Part shown: in pieces, positions 6,682 through 9,298 of the stretch
Position numbering within the stretch: the stretch's first letter is position 1
Layout of the letters: the number at the start of each line of letters is the position of its first letter
DNA from: Elusimicrobiota bacterium
GTDB lineage: Bacteria; Elusimicrobiota; Elusimicrobia; UBA1565; UBA9628
DNA: 9,298 nucleotides
NCBI GenBank assembly: GCA_028871595.1
Contig: JAGWMT010000118.1
Location: forward strand, 1-9,298
Direction of reading: 5' to 3'
The notes under the pieces: generated by a model
The model's input: the letters and a program-made list of their open reading frames with translations, nothing else
Told to the model about the DNA's origin: nothing
The model's database searches: none
Position numbers and translations under genes: made by a program

Positions 6682-8324
6682 CAGTGCTTCGACTTCAGTT
6701 CGATGGAGAACGAAGTCCTCTCTTCCAGTTTGTCCGCCAGGGCTTTGGGGTCCAGCCCGTTCTGATTGGCGGAATTGTCGTCGCCGCCGGCCATCTTCTG
6801 CAGCGACAGGCTGATGTCGAAGGTCTTGCCGAGAATCGGGCTGCGCACCAGGGAGTCCTTGAGCTGGAAGGCCAGCGCCTGCTCGGCCAGCACCGACTCG
6901 TCCTGCGCGTGCCCGCGGAGCACGATGTCGAACGGCTGCTTGTCGGCGCCCATCAGCGGGTTGCTGATGGACAGGTGGTCGAGCCAGATCTTGCTGGGCA
7001 TGTCGTCGATGATCTCCTTGAGGATCACGGAGATCTTCGGGTGGCGCGCGCTCGCGCCGGTCACGGCGCGCATCTGGTCGAGCTGGGCCTGCATGTCGCG
7101 GAGGAGGCCGTCGATCGCGAGCGGGTCCAGTCCGGTCAGGGAGGCCTTGACGTCCGGGTCGATCTGGCCCTCGTACTTGTGCAGTTCCTGGGCGCGATAG
7201 GTGTAGGTCGCGGATTTCAGCAGGCCGGACGCCGCGAACAGCGCGCCGAGCACCAGCCCGGCGAGGATGATGTCCCGGGCGGTCTGCCGCTCGTCGTCGG
7301 TGACGCGCTCGGCGGCCGCCATGTCCACCGTCGAGCCGGCGACCGCGGCCGAGCGCACCGAGGCGCCGAGCGCGGCGTAGCCGCCCCAGTCGCCGCTCTT
7401 CACGGACAGCAGCTTCGGGGTGTCCTGAATGACGACGGGCAGGCGGGTGTCCTCGGCGAACGCGGCCTTCATCTCCTCCAGGTTCGCGATGTTGCCGCTG
7501 ACGCGCACGCGCGAGACCGTCGTCAGGCCCAGCTGCTTCTGGACGAAGGACAGGCAGCCCATCAGATCGATCTTGCGCAGGTCGGCGGGGGTCGGGTCCG
7601 CGCTCAGGAACACCTCGCGGAAGAACACCGGCGAGCCGCCGTCCACGACCATCACGCGGACGTTGCCGCCGTCGAGATGCACGTGCAGGAACGGCGCCTT
7701 GTCCTTGGGGGCGTCGACGGCCTGCCACAGGCGCAGGACCGAGAGCGGGGCGACCTCCAGACCGTCCAGCTTGAGGCCCAGGGAATCCAGCAGGCCCTGG
7801 ACGTTCGTGATGTTCTTGCGCTGGGTGACGGCGATCACGATGCCCAGGCGGGGCTTGCCCGCGGCGTCGGGAGGCAGGGGAACGGCCTGGAAATCGTGGG
7901 CCAGGACGTCGAAGGGGATCGGGATGTATTTCTTCGCCTCGAGCGGGACGGCGCTCTTCAGGTAGCGGCGGTCCATGGCCGGCATCGTGAAATAGCGCAG
8001 GAGGCCCAGATGGTGCGACAAGGTGACCCGCACGGTCTTCGAGTTCCAGCGCAGCTGCGACATGGACTGCTTGATGAGGCTCCCGATCTTGGCGGGGTCC
8101 TCGAGAAAATCGGTGTTCATCGTCGCCGTCGCGCCGGCTTTCTTCTTCTCGTCGGCCGGGATCGGGATGCGCACCAGGTGGTCGACGAGCACGCCGTCCT
8201 TCCCCATGTGGGTTTCGGACAGGTAGATGATGTCGGGGCTCAAGTACAAGCCCAGGCTGGAGCCGTTCTTGGGGCCCTGTTCCCCGAAGGCGATCTGTTC
8301 GACGATCCCGTCGATTTTGCTCAT
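6681..8324 (-). CDS. pilM/pilN: PilM-PilN fusion protein (GspL-like architecture)
   Basis: One 547-residue chain combines two normally separate proteins. Residues 1 to about 340 are an actin-like PilM domain. The family signature AVPLEAKKYIPIPFDV...DFQ lies at 125-146, a phosphate-2-like strand HVHLDGGNVRVMVVDGG at 214-230, and GGYAALGASVRS at 314-325. A membrane helix follows (about 352-369). A coiled region and a PilN-type ferredoxin-like periplasmic domain (about 375-547) include DMPSKIWLDHLSISNP at 441-456, a hallmark-like PilN stretch. In type IV pili, PilM is cytoplasmic and binds a short INLLP-type peptide at the start of PilN; no such peptide is seen here and the two are covalently joined, as in GspL of type II secretion. 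The phosphate-1 Asp motif is replaced (LYL at 26-28). The start ATG overlaps the upstream stop by four bases (ATGA). Confidence 0.88.
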   Translation of the reverse strand: MSKIDGIVEQIAFGEQGPKNGSSLGLYLSPDIIYLSETHMGKDGVLVDHLVRIPIPADEKKKAGATATMNTDFLEDPAKIGSLIKQSMSQLRWNSKTVRVTLSHHLGLLRYFTMPAMDRRYLKSAVPLEAKKYIPIPFDVLAHDFQAVPLPPDAAGKPRLGIVIAVTQRKNITNVQGLLDSLGLKLDGLEVAPLSVLRLWQAVDAPKDKAPFLHVHLDGGNVRVMVVDGGSPVFFREVFLSADPTPADLRKIDLMGCLSFVQKQLGLTTVSRVRVSGNIANLEEMKAAFAEDTRLPVVIQDTPKLLSVKSGDWGGYAALGASVRSAAVAGSTVDMAAAERVTDDERQTARDIILAGLVLGALFAASGLLKSATYTYRAQELHKYEGQIDPDVKASLTGLDPLAIDGLLRDMQAQLDQMRAVTGASARHPKISVILKEIIDDMPSKIWLDHLSISNPLMGADKQPFDIVLRGHAQDESVLAEQALAFQLKDSLVRSPILGKTFDISLSLQKMAGGDDNSANQNGLDPKALADKLEERTSFSIELKSKH

Positions 8325-9298
8325 TGATCGTTGCGGGCGAGCACCAGTTCCACGGTGGCCCCCTCGCCGGTCGAGGACTTGACCTGGATTTTGTTGGGCT
8401 CGACCTGATAGCGGTTGATCAGCAGGCCGGCGACCATCTTCGCGCGCCGGTCGGCCAGCGCGGTCGCGTCGGTCTCGTCGGACGCGGCGTGTCCGATCAC
8501 CTGGAGAGTCTCCAAAGGATAGGAGGCGATGTCGGTGGCGGCCTTCGCCAGCGCCTTCTCGGCGGCCGGGGTCATCTGGTGCGTGTTCTTGTTGAAGCCC
8601 AGTTCGTAATGCCCGGGGCGCGCGGGTGCCGCGGGTTTTTCCGCGGGGGCGGGGGCCCGCGCGGCCGAAGGCTCCGCGGTCTTGGCTTTGACTTTCCGGC
8701 GCGCGGACGCCCGCTTCGCGCGGACCGCGCGCGTGACGACCTTGCGTTTGGCCTTCGCGACGCTCTTCGGGACCGGCTCGATCTCCACGGCGGCGGGCTT
8801 GACGCCCTTCACCAGGGGCTTGGCGTCGCCGCCCGAGATATCCTCGCTGGGCGCGGCGCTCGCGGGGATGGACTCGGCCTTGCGGGGAATGGGCGCGACG
8901 GCGGACCGCGCGTCCTGGACCGGCTCGGGGCCGGAGGCCAGCAGATTCTCGCTCCCGCCCTCCTCGGGAAGGACCTGGATCCAGCGGTGCAAAGTGCGCT
9001 GGCGGTTCTTGGCGTCGAGCGCGGTCAGCACGCACTCGTAGCGGCCCGACGCCAGCGGAATGCCGAAATAGTTCTGCCGTCCGTTCCAGAAGATCTGATG
9101 GAATACCGGCCCCCCGCCGACGACCTCCTGCAGGGGCGCCAGCTCGGTGCCGTCTTTCGAGGGCTGGAGCAGCTGGAATTTCCAGGAGACCAGGCCCGCC
9201 GGCGGATCGGACACCGAGAACTCGATGATCGCGCCCTGGTTGCGGGACGGGCGGATCTGAGGCGGGAACACGCCCAGGGAGATCGGCGGGCCCAGCTC
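8321..9298 (-). CDS. Envelope protein with Ig/FlgD-like and OmpA-like domains, 5' end outside window
   Basis: The frame is open to the right edge, giving 325 visible residues; the N-terminus and any signal peptide lie outside. Visible residues 1-110 resemble the Ig-like fold of FlgD and related surface proteins (FWNGRQNYFGIPLASGRYEC at about 70-89). Next comes a long low-complexity linker with a strongly basic, Lys/Arg/Ala-rich section (about 178-208) and an Ala/Pro-rich section. The last ~95 residues resemble an OmpA/Pal peptidoglycan-binding domain (LQVIGHAASDE at about 265-275, then LADRRAKMV). Some peptidoglycan-contact residues differ from consensus. A GTG at 9271 could be read as a start, but it falls inside the Ig-like domain and has no ribosome site. 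It overlaps pilMN by ATGA, so it belongs to the operon. It may anchor the machine to the cell wall; that role is inference. Confidence 0.8.
   Translation of the reverse strand, partial: ELGPPISLGVFPPQIRPSRNQGAIIEFSVSDPPAGLVSWKFQLLQPSKDGTELAPLQEVVGGGPVFHQIFWNGRQNYFGIPLASGRYECVLTALDAKNRQRTLHRWIQVLPEEGGSENLLASGPEPVQDARSAVAPIPRKAESIPASAAPSEDISGGDAKPLVKGVKPAAVEIEPVPKSVAKAKRKVVTRAVRAKRASARRKVKAKTAEPSAARAPAPAEKPAAPARPGHYELGFNKNTHQMTPAAEKALAKAATDIASYPLETLQVIGHAASDETDATALADRRAKMVAGLLINRYQVEPNKIQVKSSTGEGATVELVLARNDQ

Noticed and set aside
6682..7728. N-terminal extension of pilO into pilMN
   Set aside because: It is out of frame with confident PilM-PilN sequence and low in complexity. The TGATG-overlapping ATG at 6681 gives a normal PilO length.
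8325..9035. N-terminal extension of pilMN into the OmpA-like gene
   Set aside because: The sequence is Arg/Gly-rich shadow. The ATG at 8324 begins a normal PilM N-terminus and overlaps the upstream stop.
9269..9271. GTG at 9271 as the true start of the OmpA-like gene
   Set aside because: The frame stays open to the window edge, no ribosome site precedes it, and the start would cut into the Ig-like domain and leave no signal peptide.
1..9298. A new defence, toxin or mobile system, CRISPR array or tRNA/rRNA gene
   Set aside because: Every stretch over about 100 bases is accounted for by a pilus-machine gene. No spaced repeats, RNA gene, transposase or integrase sequence was seen.

Overview
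The window is a GC-rich (roughly two-thirds G+C) bacterial chromosome segment. All eight recognisable genes lie on the minus strand and together encode most of a type IV pilus or type II secretion-like machine. The two-membrane parts (secretin, PilO/PilP-type linkers, an OmpA-like protein) point to a diderm. The short Cys-rich prepilin ending in a GWGY-type stretch, and the overall protein style, remind me of high-GC Elusimicrobiota. That is an impression without a search, and another diderm phylum is possible.

In transcription order (right to left): an envelope protein with an Ig/FlgD-like fold and an OmpA-like C-terminus (5' end outside the window); a fused PilM-PilN protein; PilO; a PilP/GspC-like single-pass protein with a long Pro/Ala linker; and the secretin (PilQ/GspD). 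A 91-base gap follows, holding a near-consensus sigma70 promoter. After it come the assembly ATPase (PilB/GspE), the platform protein (PilC/GspF) and a prepilin cut by the left edge. Four junctions overlap by 1 or 4 bases (ATGA or TGATG), and pilP-pilQ is separated by only 13 bases, so the first five genes look translationally coupled. The internal promoter would let pilB-pilC-prepilin be made separately from the envelope-spanning genes.

Functionally, PilMN, PilO and PilP would form the inner-membrane alignment complex. PilP would contact the secretin, PilB would supply ATP-driven force through PilC, and the prepilin is the fibre subunit or one of them. No PilT retraction ATPase, prepilin peptidase or pilotin lies in the window, so sequence alone does not say whether this is a retractile pilus, a competence pseudopilus or a type II secretion system.

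I do not see an undescribed system of a new kind. The points worth a second look are the PilM-PilN fusion, the GspC-like form of PilP, the coupled Ig-OmpA gene, the promoter whose -35 box sits in a palindrome, and the eight-cysteine prepilin. There is no RNA gene, CRISPR array, insertion sequence or integration site that I can support. The only gene-free stretch of note is the 91-base gap at 3474-3564.
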